This document shows positions 35,524 through 45,736 of a DNA stretch of 60,240 nucleotides, piece after piece. How positions within the stretch are numbered: position 1 is the stretch's first letter; every line of letters begins with the position of its first letter. Location of the stretch: NCBI RefSeq assembly GCF_000732635.1, contig NZ_JPMD01000030.1, forward strand, positions 1 through 60,240. Direction: 5' to 3'. The notes under the pieces were generated by a model. That model was not told where the DNA came from. It did not search any database and was given only the letters and a program-made list of their open reading frames with translations. The position numbers and the translations under genes were made by a program. This stretch comes from Clostridium sulfidigenes. GTDB taxonomy: Bacteria; Bacillota; Clostridia; Clostridiales; Clostridiaceae.

Positions 35524-38500
35524 TTAACTTCTTTCAATCTTAACTTTACTTCCACCTCTACCTGATTCCGCTGGAGTAATTACTAATTTTACTGGTACCC
35601 TATTTTTTATAGATTCTACGTGACTTATTATTCCTACCTTAAGTTTATCATTATGAATTCTCTCTAAGGAGCTCATAACTACTTCTAGTAAGTCATCATC
35701 TAGTGTTCCAAAGCCTTCATCTAAGAAGAATAGCTCTAAGGGTGCTGTTCCCTTAAGTTGAATTTCTGAGGATAGTGCTAAGGCTAAAGCTAAGGATGTT
35801 AGGAATGTCTCTCCCCCTGAAAGTGTGGATGCATCTCTTGAGGCTCCTCCATTTTTATAGTCTCTTATTATAAATTTGCCCTGTTCATCTACTTCTAAAC
35901 CATAAGTTCCACTAGTAATTTCCTTAAGTCTTTTAGAGGCTTCCATGGATACATATTTTAGTCTAGTAGCAGCTACAAACTCAACAAACTTTTTACCCTT
36001 AAATAGCTTTTCTAAATCATCAAGAAGAGCTAATTTATGATCTAATTTTTCTTTTTTATCTAACAATTCCTTTAACTCCAATAGTTTTTTCTTTATATAA
36101 TTAACTTCTTCTGAACATCTTATATTTACTTCCGTAAAAGCTTTTATTTCCTCTTCTTTTATAGCTTTTTCTTCTTGAACCTGATGCCAAGCTTCTTCAC
36201 TTACTTCTCTTCCATTTATCTTTATAAGTAAACTTTCAATAGCCCCATTAACCTTGGATATGCTGTTATTATACTCTTCAATAAATGTCTTTAATCTCTC
36301 CATTTCCACCTTAGAAATCACATTATCTTTAACCTGCTCTATATCTTCAAAACTTTCCTTCCTTAAGCAATCCTTCAAGTAAGTTCTTTCTTCTGCCTCT
36401 CGTTTATCTAACTGTCTAACCTTACTTATGATTTCTATTAAAGCTTCATTACAGCTTTTAAAGTCTTTTTCCATGGATTCCTTTTTCTTATCATAACCAT
36501 TAAAGGAATCTTCTATAGTCTTTATTTCTTCCTGCAGCTGCATTAATAAGTCCTTGAGATTATCGAGATCTCCTACCTTAGCTTTTATTTGAAGCTCCTT
36601 CTCCTCTGCACTTTTTTCTTTTTCTATAAGGGCAGATTTTTCTTTAGCTAAGTTTTCTCTAAGAGAATTTATGCTTATTTGTAAGGATTCCTTGCTATCT
36701 ATTAGATCATCTAATCCCTTTCTATACTTTCTTATGTTCTTTTCTAACTCTTCTCTTTCTTTTTCTATCCTTAATATTTCTTCATTTTTTTCTTGAAAAT
36801 TTTCTACATTGATAGAATTTTTTATGCTACTAATATCATTTTCTAAATCACTACAAGATAGAGTATTTTTATTAAATTCTAGCTCTACATCATTATATTG
36901 CTTTTCCTTTTCTTCTACTACTGATTTAATAGTATTTCTTTTACCTTCTAAGGATAGTTTTTCTTCTTTTAAGGTTTTTATAACAGTCTCTAAAACTTCT
37001 TTATCTTTATTATACTGTGAAAGTTCTTTATCTAGTGCTTTAAATTTTTCTTCTAATATTGCTAGATTCCCAACTTTAAAATCATCCCCTAAAGCTTTTA
37101 TTTCTAGTTCTTTAGCCTTAATGTTTTCTTCTAAATTTAAGATTTTAGTGTTGTCCCTAGTAATATTCATTTCTATTTCCTTAAGTTGATTTTCAAAGTC
37201 ATGCAGTTTTTCATTTTTTCCAGTTAAGTCTAGGTTTTCTATATGCCTTATATTCTCAACATGATGCTCTAAAGAACCACAAACAGGACAAGGTTCACCC
37301 TTATTTAAATTTTCTCTAAGCTCACTTGCTAAAGTCTCAACCTGTAGCTCTAATATTTCTGCTTTTAAACCTTTAATGGCCTCATCTATCCTAGACTTAT
37401 TTTTCTCATATTTATTTACTGCTTCCCTTAAATTTTTAATAATTTCTTCTGAGCTTATAATAACTTCAGTTGCAATGCTATATCTTTTAGTCTTTTCTGT
37501 TTCCTCTGATATCCTTCTTTGAAGATTCAAAAGATCAGTAGATTCTCCTGGACAAGTATTAATTAGCTTCTCTAACTCCTCTTCCTTTTCTATAAGCAAT
37601 ACTTCCTTTTTACTAAGTTCTTCTCTGCATAAATCCTCTTTTACGTGTTCTTCTTCCATAAACTTTTTAAGTTTTGTTAAGGTTAATCTATCTTTATCTA
37701 CTAAAGCTTTTAAGTCTAAAAATCTTTCATTAAGTCTAATACCCCTTTGAACCTTTTCCTTTAAGTCACTATCTATCTTAAGGGCTTCAAATTTCATCTC
37801 AGTTTCTTTTATAACATTTCCACCTTTAAGAATTCTTTTATCTAAAATATCTATTTCTCCCTGAGCTTTCTGTCCCTGCTCATTTAAACTTTTAACACTT
37901 TCTCTTAACTCACTAATATTAACTTTTAAAGCATCTAAATTTTTCTTTTCTATTAAAGCATCCTTAACCTTTTCTTCTTTTACTTTTAAGTCAGGTAACT
38001 CCTTATCCTTTTTCTTTCTCCAAAAATTCCACTTACTTTCTAGTTCATCTTTTTCTACTTTTAATTTTTCATATTGGAGATTTAATGCATTTTCCTTTTC
38101 CTTCGAGGCTTTTAAATCTCTTAGAGTATTTTCATAGCTTTCTATATAAGGTAAAACCCTAGCTGCACCTTCACCAATTTTTAGTTTTTCCTTATACTCT
38201 TCTATTTCTTCAGCTTTTTCCATTAGAGCTTTTTTCTTTTCCTCATAGTCTTTAATATCTAAGCTTAACTTCCAAACTTCTTCTTTTTCCTTAAAATCTT
38301 CTGCTAACTTCTTAAGTTCCTCATTACCTTTTTTTAGTATATCTGTTGAAGCTTTTAGTTCTTCCTCTTTTTCTTTTAATGTATCCTCATTTATCTTTTC
38401 ATAACCCTTAAGCTCACCAGATAGCTCCTTGTATTTACTTTCTTCCTTGATTACTTCAGCCTTTAACTTACTTGAAAGATTATCTCCATACTTTTGTAAA

Positions 38501-39018
38501 TTAAATAATCTCTCAAGCATATCTCTTCTCATTCTACCCTCTAACCTTAAAAACTCACTAAATTTTCCTTGAGGTAACACTACAGTTCTAGTAAAATCCT
38601 CTAAACTTAATCCTATAATCTCTCTACAAGCTGCAGTAACTTCCTTCACCTTATCTGCTAAGATTATGGGCTCCTCTAAAGTCATGTCTATTATCTTACA
38701 TTTCCCTGATATAGGATTACCCGTTTTCTTATCCCTTTTAAATTCTCTATCTACAACATATCTCTTAGGCTTTGCTCCTGAAATTTGAAAGGTATAACTT
38801 AAAGCTAGGCTATCACAATTAGTATTTATAAAGTTTGAACTTTTTCTTGAAACCTCTCCATATAAAGCTAAAGTTATTCCATCTAATACTGTAGATTTTC
38901 CACTGCCAGTAGGTCCAAATATACCAAAAAAGCCTTGCTCCGTAAGCTTTTCAAAATCTATAAATTGCTCTTCATTAAAGCTATTTAATCCCTTAATTTT
39001 AAGACTAATTGGTTTCAT
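35524..39018 (-). CDS. sbcC: Exonuclease subunit SbcC (Rad50-like)
   Basis: 1164-residue SMC-like ATPase. Walker A GPTGSGKST at 35-43, two long coiled coils (about 180-560 and 600-950) meeting at a zinc hook CPVC near residue 576, then signature LSGGETFLTS near 1066 and Walker B LELFFLDEGFG near 1094. With SbcD it opens DNA hairpins and processes double-strand ends. Its ATG overlaps the last 14 bases of sbcD, a translationally coupled pair. Confidence 0.95.
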   Translation of the reverse strand: MKPISLKIKGLNSFNEEQFIDFEKLTEQGFFGIFGPTGSGKSTVLDGITLALYGEVSRKSSNFINTNCDSLALSYTFQISGAKPKRYVVDREFKRDKKTGNPISGKCKIIDMTLEEPIILADKVKEVTAACREIIGLSLEDFTRTVVLPQGKFSEFLRLEGRMRRDMLERLFNLQKYGDNLSSKLKAEVIKEESKYKELSGELKGYEKINEDTLKEKEEELKASTDILKKGNEELKKLAEDFKEKEEVWKLSLDIKDYEEKKKALMEKAEEIEEYKEKLKIGEGAARVLPYIESYENTLRDLKASKEKENALNLQYEKLKVEKDELESKWNFWRKKKDKELPDLKVKEEKVKDALIEKKNLDALKVNISELRESVKSLNEQGQKAQGEIDILDKRILKGGNVIKETEMKFEALKIDSDLKEKVQRGIRLNERFLDLKALVDKDRLTLTKLKKFMEEEHVKEDLCREELSKKEVLLIEKEEELEKLINTCPGESTDLLNLQRRISEETEKTKRYSIATEVIISSEEIIKNLREAVNKYEKNKSRIDEAIKGLKAEILELQVETLASELRENLNKGEPCPVCGSLEHHVENIRHIENLDLTGKNEKLHDFENQLKEIEMNITRDNTKILNLEENIKAKELEIKALGDDFKVGNLAILEEKFKALDKELSQYNKDKEVLETVIKTLKEEKLSLEGKRNTIKSVVEEKEKQYNDVELEFNKNTLSCSDLENDISSIKNSINVENFQEKNEEILRIEKEREELEKNIRKYRKGLDDLIDSKESLQISINSLRENLAKEKSALIEKEKSAEEKELQIKAKVGDLDNLKDLLMQLQEEIKTIEDSFNGYDKKKESMEKDFKSCNEALIEIISKVRQLDKREAEERTYLKDCLRKESFEDIEQVKDNVISKVEMERLKTFIEEYNNSISKVNGAIESLLIKINGREVSEEAWHQVQEEKAIKEEEIKAFTEVNIRCSEEVNYIKKKLLELKELLDKKEKLDHKLALLDDLEKLFKGKKFVEFVAATRLKYVSMEASKRLKEITSGTYGLEVDEQGKFIIRDYKNGGASRDASTLSGGETFLTSLALALALSSEIQLKGTAPLELFFLDEGFGTLDDDLLEVVMSSLERIHNDKLKVGIISHVESIKNRVPVKLVITPAESGRGGSKVKIERS

Positions 39019-40231
39019 TATCTTGGCCCCCTTCTTCCGAGATTATAGACATAAGTAAATCAACCACTTCATCCTCTGCATCTACTCCTCTTTCTCTTTT
39101 ATAAAAATCCTTAAATATCTCTTCAAAGGATTTTTCAGAAAGACTCCTAGCATTTTCATCCTCTTCCTCCACCCCTATAATCTTAGGCATAATTTCTAGG
39201 ATATCTCTTTTTAATATCTTCATTTTCTTTATTTCATCTTCATTTATATATCTATCTGTAGAAATTTCAAGATAAACCCAACAATTTCTATCCTTATTTT
39301 CCTCACACTTTAAGATAGCTTCCTCTACTCCATTACATTTCCACACCTCAATGGGCTTATAAACCTTTATTTCCACCTCTTCTATAAGGCTATCTTCTCC
39401 AGCCTTCACATCTACTATAAAACATTTATTTTTAAAGCTAATTTCCTTTTTATTATAATGAAGAGGCGAACCTGAGTATCGTGCTCTTTTATTAGTTCCA
39501 GGGACTATTTGAGGCTTATGCACATGACCAAGAGCTATATATTGAGCTGACTCTGGAAAACAACTGCCATTTACTATATAGCTTCCTCCTAGTTGTATGC
39601 TTCTCTCTGAACCACTTTCTTCACTCCCCATGGCAAATAGGTGTGATACTACTAAATTTATAGTATCTTCTCTATAATGACCTTCTAAAGTGTGAAATAA
39701 TTCATGTATTCTATCACTATAAGACATTAATTTTTCTTCTTCACTTTCCATGCCACTATACAATATTTCATTTAATCTTTTTTCACTGGGATAGGGTACT
39801 GTTAATATAACTGCTCTTTCTCCATTAACTTCAACTTCAATAAACCCTTCTCCAGATTCAATAAGTCTGTGTTTTCCATAGCTCCCTGGTTGAACTATAG
39901 TTTTTGGAGTTCCCACCATAATTATTCCATGGTCCATAGCTAAAGGTCCTGCTGCCACTAATCTCTCTGGATTATCATGATTTCCCGATATTACAAGGGT
40001 TAGCCTTTCACCATTTCTAGAAATTCTCTTTAAAGTATCATAAAACATTTTTTCAGCTCTAGCTGGTGGATTACTTGTATCATAGACATCTCCTGCAATA
40101 ATAACCAAGTCTATATTATTTTCTTCTACTATATTTACAAAGTCCTTTAAAAACTCTTCTTGCTCATCCATCCTACTCTGACCCTCTAGATTTTTTCCTA
40201 GATGCCAATCTCCAGTATGAAGTATTCTCAA
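39005..40231 (-). CDS. sbcD: Exonuclease subunit SbcD (Mre11-like)
   Basis: 408-residue metallophosphoesterase nuclease: metal motifs TGDWHLGK (6-13), IAGDVYD, ISGNHDNPER and LGHVHKPQ, and an acidic C-terminal capping/SbcC-binding region. Nuclease partner of SbcC. Begins 16 bases after the phosphatase gene, in one operon phosphatase-sbcD-sbcC. GGAGGAACAAAA precedes the ATG. Confidence 0.95.
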   Translation of the reverse strand: MRILHTGDWHLGKNLEGQSRMDEQEEFLKDFVNIVEENNIDLVIIAGDVYDTSNPPARAEKMFYDTLKRISRNGERLTLVISGNHDNPERLVAAGPLAMDHGIIMVGTPKTIVQPGSYGKHRLIESGEGFIEVEVNGERAVILTVPYPSEKRLNEILYSGMESEEEKLMSYSDRIHELFHTLEGHYREDTINLVVSHLFAMGSEESGSERSIQLGGSYIVNGSCFPESAQYIALGHVHKPQIVPGTNKRARYSGSPLHYNKKEISFKNKCFIVDVKAGEDSLIEEVEIKVYKPIEVWKCNGVEEAILKCEENKDRNCWVYLEISTDRYINEDEIKKMKILKRDILEIMPKIIGVEEEDENARSLSEKSFEEIFKDFYKRERGVDAEDEVVDLLMSIISEEGGQDNETN

Positions 40232-40247
40232 TTTTGTTCCTCCTCCA

Positions 40248-40811
40248 TTAATCTATATCTACTTCTTTAAATCCTATAAATTCCTCACCCTTAAATTCCA
40301 TAACAATAATCCAAGGCATAATACTTTTTATTCTATTAAACTCCTCATAACCAAAGGCTTTATTATAATAATTCAATATTGTACTTAAAGCTGTGCCATG
40401 AGTTCCTATTACTACATTTTCGCCTTTATTTTCATTTAATATTTCTTTTAGTGCTGTTATATTTCTCTCTTGCACCTGTCTAAGACATTCACCCTTAGAA
40501 AGCTTGTACTCAAAATCCTCCCATTGACATTTTACAAATTCATTAAAATCATCTATCCATTGATCTGTAATAGTCCGCTCCCTTAAATCCTCTTTAGTTA
40601 CTACTTTTAAATTTAACGCATTAGCTAGCTCTTTAACCGTATCTATTGCACGTTTATATGGACTTGAATAAATTCCATGTATTTTTTTGCTTTTTAATAC
40701 TTCTGCTACCCTTTTACTATCTTCTAATCCTTTATCAGTTAACGGTCTAATGAAATCATCATGAATTGAAAAGTCAGGCTCACAATGTCTAACAAAATAT
40801 ATATTGGTCAT
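40248..40811 (-). CDS. Histidine phosphatase family protein
   Basis: 187 residues of the phosphoglycerate-mutase-like phosphatase superfamily: catalytic YFVRHCEPDFS (RHxx motif, here RHCE), YSSPYKRAIDTV, and the second His in NVVIGTHGTALST. Likely a small-molecule phosphatase (alpha-ribazole phosphatase/PhoE type), substrate unknown. First gene of the unit with sbcDC, which gives no clear functional link. Confidence 0.85.
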   Translation of the reverse strand: MTNIYFVRHCEPDFSIHDDFIRPLTDKGLEDSKRVAEVLKSKKIHGIYSSPYKRAIDTVKELANALNLKVVTKEDLRERTITDQWIDDFNEFVKCQWEDFEYKLSKGECLRQVQERNITALKEILNENKGENVVIGTHGTALSTILNYYNKAFGYEEFNRIKSIMPWIIVMEFKGEEFIGFKEVDID

Positions 40812-40943
40812 TTTTCCCTACCCCCTATAAATAAACTCTAATTCTATATTATTCTATTATACCTTAAGTTATTTTGTAGTATCATCTTTAATTAAAAACT
40901 TACTAGTATTTTTTGAATACTATTGAAGAAAGAAAACTAAAAA

Positions 40944-41052
40944 AGAGTTATATCAAAACAATTTTCTAATCTTAATTAAATATTGTACATTCATTTAAAA
41001 TAAATATAAGTTCAATATTAATTTAACATTAATTTTGTTTTGATATAACTCT
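40944..41052 (-). terminator. Long-loop inverted repeat after panF
   Basis: Perfect 18-bp arms AGAGTTATATCAAAACAA (40944-40961) and its complement (41035-41052), 73 bases apart, ending in CTTTTTTAGTTTTC on the minus strand. It probably terminates panF, although the loop is unusually long. Confidence 0.55.
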
Positions 41053-41069
41053 AAACTCATTTAAACACT

Positions 41070-42563
41070 TTATTCTTCTATACCATAGAATAATTCTATT
41101 ACATCTCTATCTGGTTTTTTCCCAATATAACTTCCCATTAAGAATGTAATTATAGCTACCGCAAGAGCCGGCACTATAGGTTGAACTCCCATTGGTGCAA
41201 ACTTTGTGATATAAAATATTATAAAGGAACCAACACCGCAAATCATAGATATTATAGCTCCCATAGCATTAGCCCTTTTCCAATATAACCCAAAGACCAC
41301 TGGACAAAAGAAAGCAGCCTCTAATCCACCAAAGGCAAATAGATTAATAAAAGTAAGTAATGATGGAGGTTGTATTGCAAGAATAAACACTATAAGCCCT
41401 ATAATTGCTGTGGACCATAGACTCATTTTTGATATTTTCTTTTCAAAATCTTTACCTTCTTTTACATCATAATTTTTCATAATATAGTTCATATATATAT
41501 CTTTTATAATTGCAGCAGAAGATAAGATTAACATAGAAGATACCGTTGACATAACTGCTGCTAGTGGTGCTGCAAGAAATATTCCAGCAGCTACAGGATG
41601 CATAATATTAATTACTAAAGTTGGAATAACAGTATCTGAATTTGCAATTCCTTTTGGAAGAATTGCTGCAGAAAGTACTCCTGCTAAAAGCATTCCAAAC
41701 ATTAAAATAAAAAATACTACTGTTCCATAAATCATAGCATCATGCATGGATTTACTATTCTTAAACCCCATAGCTCTAACTGTATTTTGAGGAAGTCCAA
41801 GGGTTCCTACTCCTACTAATACCCAAAAGGACATGATGTATCCTTTACTAAAATGTTCTCCAGATAAAGGGGTATTCCATACTGGATTAACTTCATTTAA
41901 AGTAGCTGAAATAGTATCCATTCCCCCGCCAACCTTTATAATGGAGTAAATAATTAGACCTGTACCTATTATCATTATAATTCCTTGAATTGTGTCAGTA
42001 ACTACTACTGCTTTAAAGCCTCCAATGGTAGTATATATAATTACTATTGTACCGAAAAGAATTAGTCCTACCAAATAGGAATACCCTGTAATAGATTGGA
42101 ATAATACAGCTCCTCCAATAAACTGCGCCACCATAGTTACAATAAAAAATATTACTAAAGCAATAGATGCCATTATAACTACTGTGGGTGATTTATATCT
42201 TTTGTATAAATAATCTGTAACTGTTACAGCATTAATTTTTCTTGATATTATAGCTAGCTTTTTCCCTAAAATCCCCAAGGTCAAAAATGCTGTTGGAACT
42301 TGAGTTACTGCTACAAATACCCAACTTAATCCTACAGAATAAGCAATTCCAGGTCCACCAATAAAACTGCTAGCACTAGTATAAGTTGCAATTAATGTCA
42401 TGGCAAGAACAAACCCTCCCATAGATCTTCCACCTATGAAGTAATTATTTATAAATCCATTTTTAGCATTTTCTTTTGCTGAATTTTTGCTAATCCAAAC
42501 TCCTACAAATAAGTTTAATGCTAAATAAAGAATAATTGGTATTACAATTAACATTTTTTCCAT
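41070..42563 (-). CDS. panF: Sodium/pantothenate symporter
   Basis: 497-residue sodium:solute symporter (SSS family) with about 13 membrane helices. Family blocks: YFIGGRSMGGFVLAMTLIAT, YTSASSFIGGPG, and the later GGFKAVVVTDTIQG. The pantothenate assignment rests on the small YhdT-type partner directly upstream, a linkage known for panF. Imports vitamin B5 with Na+. Starts 15 bases after yhdT. Confidence 0.8.
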   Translation of the reverse strand: MEKMLIVIPIILYLALNLFVGVWISKNSAKENAKNGFINNYFIGGRSMGGFVLAMTLIATYTSASSFIGGPGIAYSVGLSWVFVAVTQVPTAFLTLGILGKKLAIISRKINAVTVTDYLYKRYKSPTVVIMASIALVIFFIVTMVAQFIGGAVLFQSITGYSYLVGLILFGTIVIIYTTIGGFKAVVVTDTIQGIIMIIGTGLIIYSIIKVGGGMDTISATLNEVNPVWNTPLSGEHFSKGYIMSFWVLVGVGTLGLPQNTVRAMGFKNSKSMHDAMIYGTVVFFILMFGMLLAGVLSAAILPKGIANSDTVIPTLVINIMHPVAAGIFLAAPLAAVMSTVSSMLILSSAAIIKDIYMNYIMKNYDVKEGKDFEKKISKMSLWSTAIIGLIVFILAIQPPSLLTFINLFAFGGLEAAFFCPVVFGLYWKRANAMGAIISMICGVGSFIIFYITKFAPMGVQPIVPALAVAIITFLMGSYIGKKPDRDVIELFYGIEE

Positions 42564-42578
42564 ACTACATTCCCCACT

Positions 42579-42869
42579 TTATTTTTCCTTATGATTATTC
42601 TTTTGTTCTTCATCATTTTCCAAATCCATATCCACAAATAAATACTTTACAGTAAATGTTACTGCTACAATAAGTATTATTGGTCCTACAAAACTACTTA
42701 ATACAAACCACAATGGTAGTCCCATTACATATTTATAAGTAGATGGCTCTCCACTTCCTAGCCCAAAACCAGTAATATACCACCACATAAAATAAAGTAT
42801 ATACAAAATAATAGAAATGATAGCTTCTTTATTCATTTGTCGATTCTTAGCTTTTTCTGATAATTTCAT
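42579..42869 (-). CDS. yhdT: YhdT family small membrane protein
   Basis: 96 residues with two membrane helices: IISIILYILYFMWWYITGFG and LPLWFVLSSFVGPIILIVAV, separated by a conserved GSGEPSTYKYVMG loop, with a charged C terminus. Matches the YhdT family (DUF997) found upstream of panF in many bacteria; probably an accessory subunit of the symporter. AGAGGAGTAAGATT before the ATG. Confidence 0.85.
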   Translation of the reverse strand: MKLSEKAKNRQMNKEAIISIILYILYFMWWYITGFGLGSGEPSTYKYVMGLPLWFVLSSFVGPIILIVAVTFTVKYLFVDMDLENDEEQKNNHKEK

Positions 42870-43086
42870 AATCTTACTCCTCTTGATTTCAACATAAATA
42901 AGTTTTCTAGAGCTGTACTATTTAGTAATAAGCTCTCATTTTAACAACATAGTAATATTATCACGTCACCATTGAGTTCACAATGGTTTTCATAATTTAT
43001 TTTCCCCTAATATAGTATTTTAACTTAAATAAATATAAATTTTTTTAATTAATATAAATCTTTTTTAAAAAAATATTAAAAAACTA

Positions 43087-43116
43087 TTGCATATTTATAA
43101 GTTATAGTTGTATAAT
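43087..43116 (+). promoter_or_regulatory. Promoter of the amino-acid ABC operon
   Basis: TTGCAT (43087-43092), 18-bp spacer, TATAAT (43111-43116). A palindrome TGTATAATTATGCA (43109-43122) overlaps the -10 and resembles an ARG box (TGNATNNNNATNCA), suggesting ArgR-type control. Confidence 0.6.
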
Positions 43117-43157
43117 TATGCAACGGTAATAAATTATTATACAAGGGGGATACAATA

Positions 43158-43982
43158 ATGAAAAAAGGTATACTAAAGAAAATTTTTGCACTAGCTATGG
43201 TAGGTACCATGTCACTATCTTTAATGGCATGCGGTAATAAAGAAGAGGTGGACTTGCTATCTAAAATAAAAAAAGAAGGAAAATTAAAAGTAGGTATGAG
43301 TGTTGATTACGCACCTTATGAATTCTTTATAATGGAAAATGGTGAAAAGAAAACCGTTGGTCTAGACATATCTCTAGTAAGTGAAATTGCTAAAGATTTG
43401 GGTGTAGAATACGAAATTCAAGAGATGGAATTTAGCACTATTTGTGATGCTACAAGAAATGGAATCATTGATTTAGGAGTGTCTGGACTATCAGTTAATG
43501 AAGAAAGAAAAGAAGTTATAGATTTCTCAAATATATATTTTCAAGCAGAACAAGGAATATTGATAAATAAAAACAATTCTGAAACTATTAAAAGTATTGA
43601 TGATTTAAAAGGTAAAAAAGTAGGAGCTCAAAATGGTTCTACACAAGCTACTTTAGCTCAGGGAATTGAAAATGCTGATGTTAAGCTATTAGCACAAGTT
43701 CCAACTTTAATTCAAGATTTAATAGCTGGAAACTTAGATGCAGTAATTGTTGAACTTCCAGTAGCTGATATACAAGCTATAGTTCATGAAGAATTAGCTG
43801 TTGCAAAAGAAAAAATTAATGATACTTCCGGTGGTGGTTCTGCTATAGCTATTTCAAAAGGACAACCCGCTTTACTAGAAGCAGTTAATAAAACATTAGA
43901 AAGATTAGAATCTGAAGGTAAAATACAAGAGTTTTATAAAGAAGCTATAAAATTAAGTAAAGATGAGGTTACAGCTCAATAA
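43158..43982 (+). CDS. Amino-acid ABC transporter substrate-binding lipoprotein
   Basis: 274-residue family 3 binding protein. Signal peptide with lipobox LMAC (Cys25), then KEGKLKVGMSVDYAPYEFF and GLDISLVSEIAKDLGVEYE typical of polar amino-acid receptors. Binds its ligand outside the cell for the permease and ATPase that follow. Specificity unknown; an ARG-box-like site in the promoter hints at arginine or another basic amino acid. Confidence 0.85.
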   Translation: MKKGILKKIFALAMVGTMSLSLMACGNKEEVDLLSKIKKEGKLKVGMSVDYAPYEFFIMENGEKKTVGLDISLVSEIAKDLGVEYEIQEMEFSTICDATRNGIIDLGVSGLSVNEERKEVIDFSNIYFQAEQGILINKNNSETIKSIDDLKGKKVGAQNGSTQATLAQGIENADVKLLAQVPTLIQDLIAGNLDAVIVELPVADIQAIVHEELAVAKEKINDTSGGGSAIAISKGQPALLEAVNKTLERLESEGKIQEFYKEAIKLSKDEVTAQ

Positions 43983-44009
43983 TTTTTACTAGCTACAAAG
44001 GAGGAAGCT

Positions 44010-44690
44010 ATGTCTAATTTAAGTTTTAAGTTTTTAGAAAAATATTATCCAGTGTTTATAGAAGGTATTCAATGGACTTTATTAGTAGCAATGCTATCAG
44101 TTCTATTTGGAGCAATCCTAGGAACCCTTCTTTGCTTCATGAAAAGGTCCAAGTTATCTGTATTAAAAGTACCTATTCCTAAGGTTATAGCTTCTATTTA
44201 TATAGAATTCATAAGAGGAACACCTTTATTACTACAAATTTTTATAGTATATTTTGGTACAACCTCCTTTGGAGTTAAGCTTACTCCTTTAGTAGCTTGT
44301 GTAATAGCACTTTCACTTAACTCAGGAGCTTATGTTGCAGAAATAATAAGAAGTGGAATCGATGCAGTAGATAAAGGACAATTAGAGGCTGCAAGAAGTC
44401 TAGGTATGAATCAAAGAATGGCCATGCAACATATTATATTACCACAAGCCATAAGAAATATTTTACCTGCTATTGGTAATGAGTTTGTCGCTATAATAAA
44501 GGAATCATCTATGGCATCAGCTATAGGTGTAGCCGAAATTACTTATGGTGCTAAGCTAGTTACAGGTGCCACCTATAGAAACTTTGAGCCTTTAATTGTA
44601 GCAGCAATCTGCTACTTTATCCTGACATTTACTCTAGGAAGATTAATGGCTTATGCAGAAAGGAGACTTAAAGGAAATGATTCACGTTAA
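44010..44690 (+). CDS. Amino-acid ABC transporter permease
   Basis: 226-residue HisM/GlnP-type permease with about five helices: [40 protein letters not shown], and the EAA loop [20 protein letters not shown] that contacts the ATPase. Begins 27 bases after the binding-protein gene (GGAGGAAGCT), and its end overlaps the ATPase start by 14 bases. Confidence 0.9.
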   Translation: MSNLSFKFLEKYYPVFIEGIQWTLLVAMLSVLFGAILGTLLCFMKRSKLSVLKVPIPKVIASIYIEFIRGTPLLLQIFIVYFGTTSFGVKLTPLVACVIALSLNSGAYVAEIIRSGIDAVDKGQLEAARSLGMNQRMAMQHIILPQAIRNILPAIGNEFVAIIKESSMASAIGVAEITYGAKLVTGATYRNFEPLIVAAICYFILTFTLGRLMAYAERRLKGNDSR

Positions 44691-45399
44691 AAATTTAAAG
44701 AAAAACTTTGGAGAACTAGAAGTTTTAAAGGGAATTGATGAACATATAACTAAAGGAGAAGTTGTTGTAATTATTGGCCCTTCTGGTTCTGGTAAGTCTA
44801 CCTTCTTACGTTGTCTTAATCTACTAGAAGAACCGACTTCAGGGGAAATTATATTTGAAGGAAATAATATAACTGATAAAAAGGCTAATATAAATAAACT
44901 AAGAGAAAAAATGGGGATGGTATTTCAGCAATTTAATCTCTTTCCTCATAAATCAGTATTAGAAAATATAACTATATCACCTATTAAGGTAAAAGGCGAA
45001 ACGGTTCAATCAGCTAATGAAAAAGCTCTATCTCTTTTAAAAATGGTAGGTCTAACAGATAAAGCTAGCGCTTATCCAAGCTCCTTATCTGGTGGACAAA
45101 AGCAAAGGATAGCAATAGCCAGAGCTTTAGCCATGAACCCAGATGTAATGCTATTTGACGAACCTACTTCTGCTTTAGACCCTGAAATGGTTGGTGAAGT
45201 TTTAAACGTTATGAAAGAACTGGCCAAAGAAGGTATGACCATGGTGGTAGTAACCCATGAAATGGGATTTGCAAGAGAAGTTGGAGATAGAATTTTATTT
45301 ATGGATGAAGGAAAAATTCTAGAAGAAGGCACTCCAGACGAACTTTTCGGAAATCCTAAAAACTCTAGAACTATAGATTTCTTATCTAAGGTTTTATAA
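44677..45399 (+). CDS. Amino-acid ABC transporter ATP-binding protein
   Basis: 240-residue ABC ATPase of the GlnQ/HisP type: Walker [11 protein letters not shown]-loop [12 protein letters not shown], signature LSGGQKQR, Walker [21 protein letters not shown]. Start placed at ATG 44677 ([11 protein letters not shown]) after TTAAAGGAA; the frame is open to 44653 inside the permease gene. Last gene of the three-gene operon. Confidence 0.9.
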   Translation: MIHVKNLKKNFGELEVLKGIDEHITKGEVVVIIGPSGSGKSTFLRCLNLLEEPTSGEIIFEGNNITDKKANINKLREKMGMVFQQFNLFPHKSVLENITISPIKVKGETVQSANEKALSLLKMVGLTDKASAYPSSLSGGQKQRIAIARALAMNPDVMLFDEPTSALDPEMVGEVLNVMKELAKEGMTMVVVTHEMGFAREVGDRILFMDEGKILEEGTPDELFGNPKNSRTIDFLSKVL

Positions 45400-45466
45400 A
45401 TCAATAAAATTCTTAATGAATTTTCATAAAATAATTTAGCACAGTATATACTTATACTTCATATAT

Positions 45467-45600
45467 AAACAAATTTCTAAGCTTCAGAGGGAGTTTTTAC
45501 TCCCTCTGAAGCCTAGAAATCGTTATTCCAGGGACGTAGCAGCTCGTTACTCCCACTTTAAAGAAGATGGGAGTATTAGAGCTGGTGATCATCGGATAAA
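45467..45600 (+). repeat. Structured repeat, copy 3
   Basis: Third copy. TTTCTAAGCTTCAGAGGGAG pairs with CTCCCTCTGAAGCCTAGAAA (one bulge), then TCGTTATTCCAGGGACGTAG, AGCTC/GAGCT, ACTCCCA/TGGGAGT and CATCGGATAAA. It shares long blocks with copy 1. Located between the amino-acid ABC operon and a converging gene; no coding potential. Confidence 0.7.
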
Positions 45601-45607
45601 GCACACT

Positions 45608-45654
45608 AAAATAACCAGTAATTTATTTTCAAAATAAACTTACTGGTTATTTAT
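45608..45654. terminator. Terminator between the ABC operon and the VOC gene
   Basis: AATAACCAGTAA/TTACTGGTTATT perfect stem, T-rich on the plus side and A-rich upstream, so it can serve both strands. Confidence 0.7.
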
Positions 45655-45736
45655 ATTACTATTATTTATAATTTCGTAGTAGCGTAACCTATATTTATCA
45701 ATACGCTAAATCAGCCTTTAAAAGTTAAAATGTCTT

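Noticed and set aside
36800..38000. Frames antisense to sbcC
   Set aside because: Low-complexity Ser/Phe-rich translations caused by the coiled-coil codons of sbcC.
40944..41052. Insertion sequence with inverted ends
   Set aside because: Only 73 bases between arms, no transposase and no target duplication seen; a terminator is simpler.
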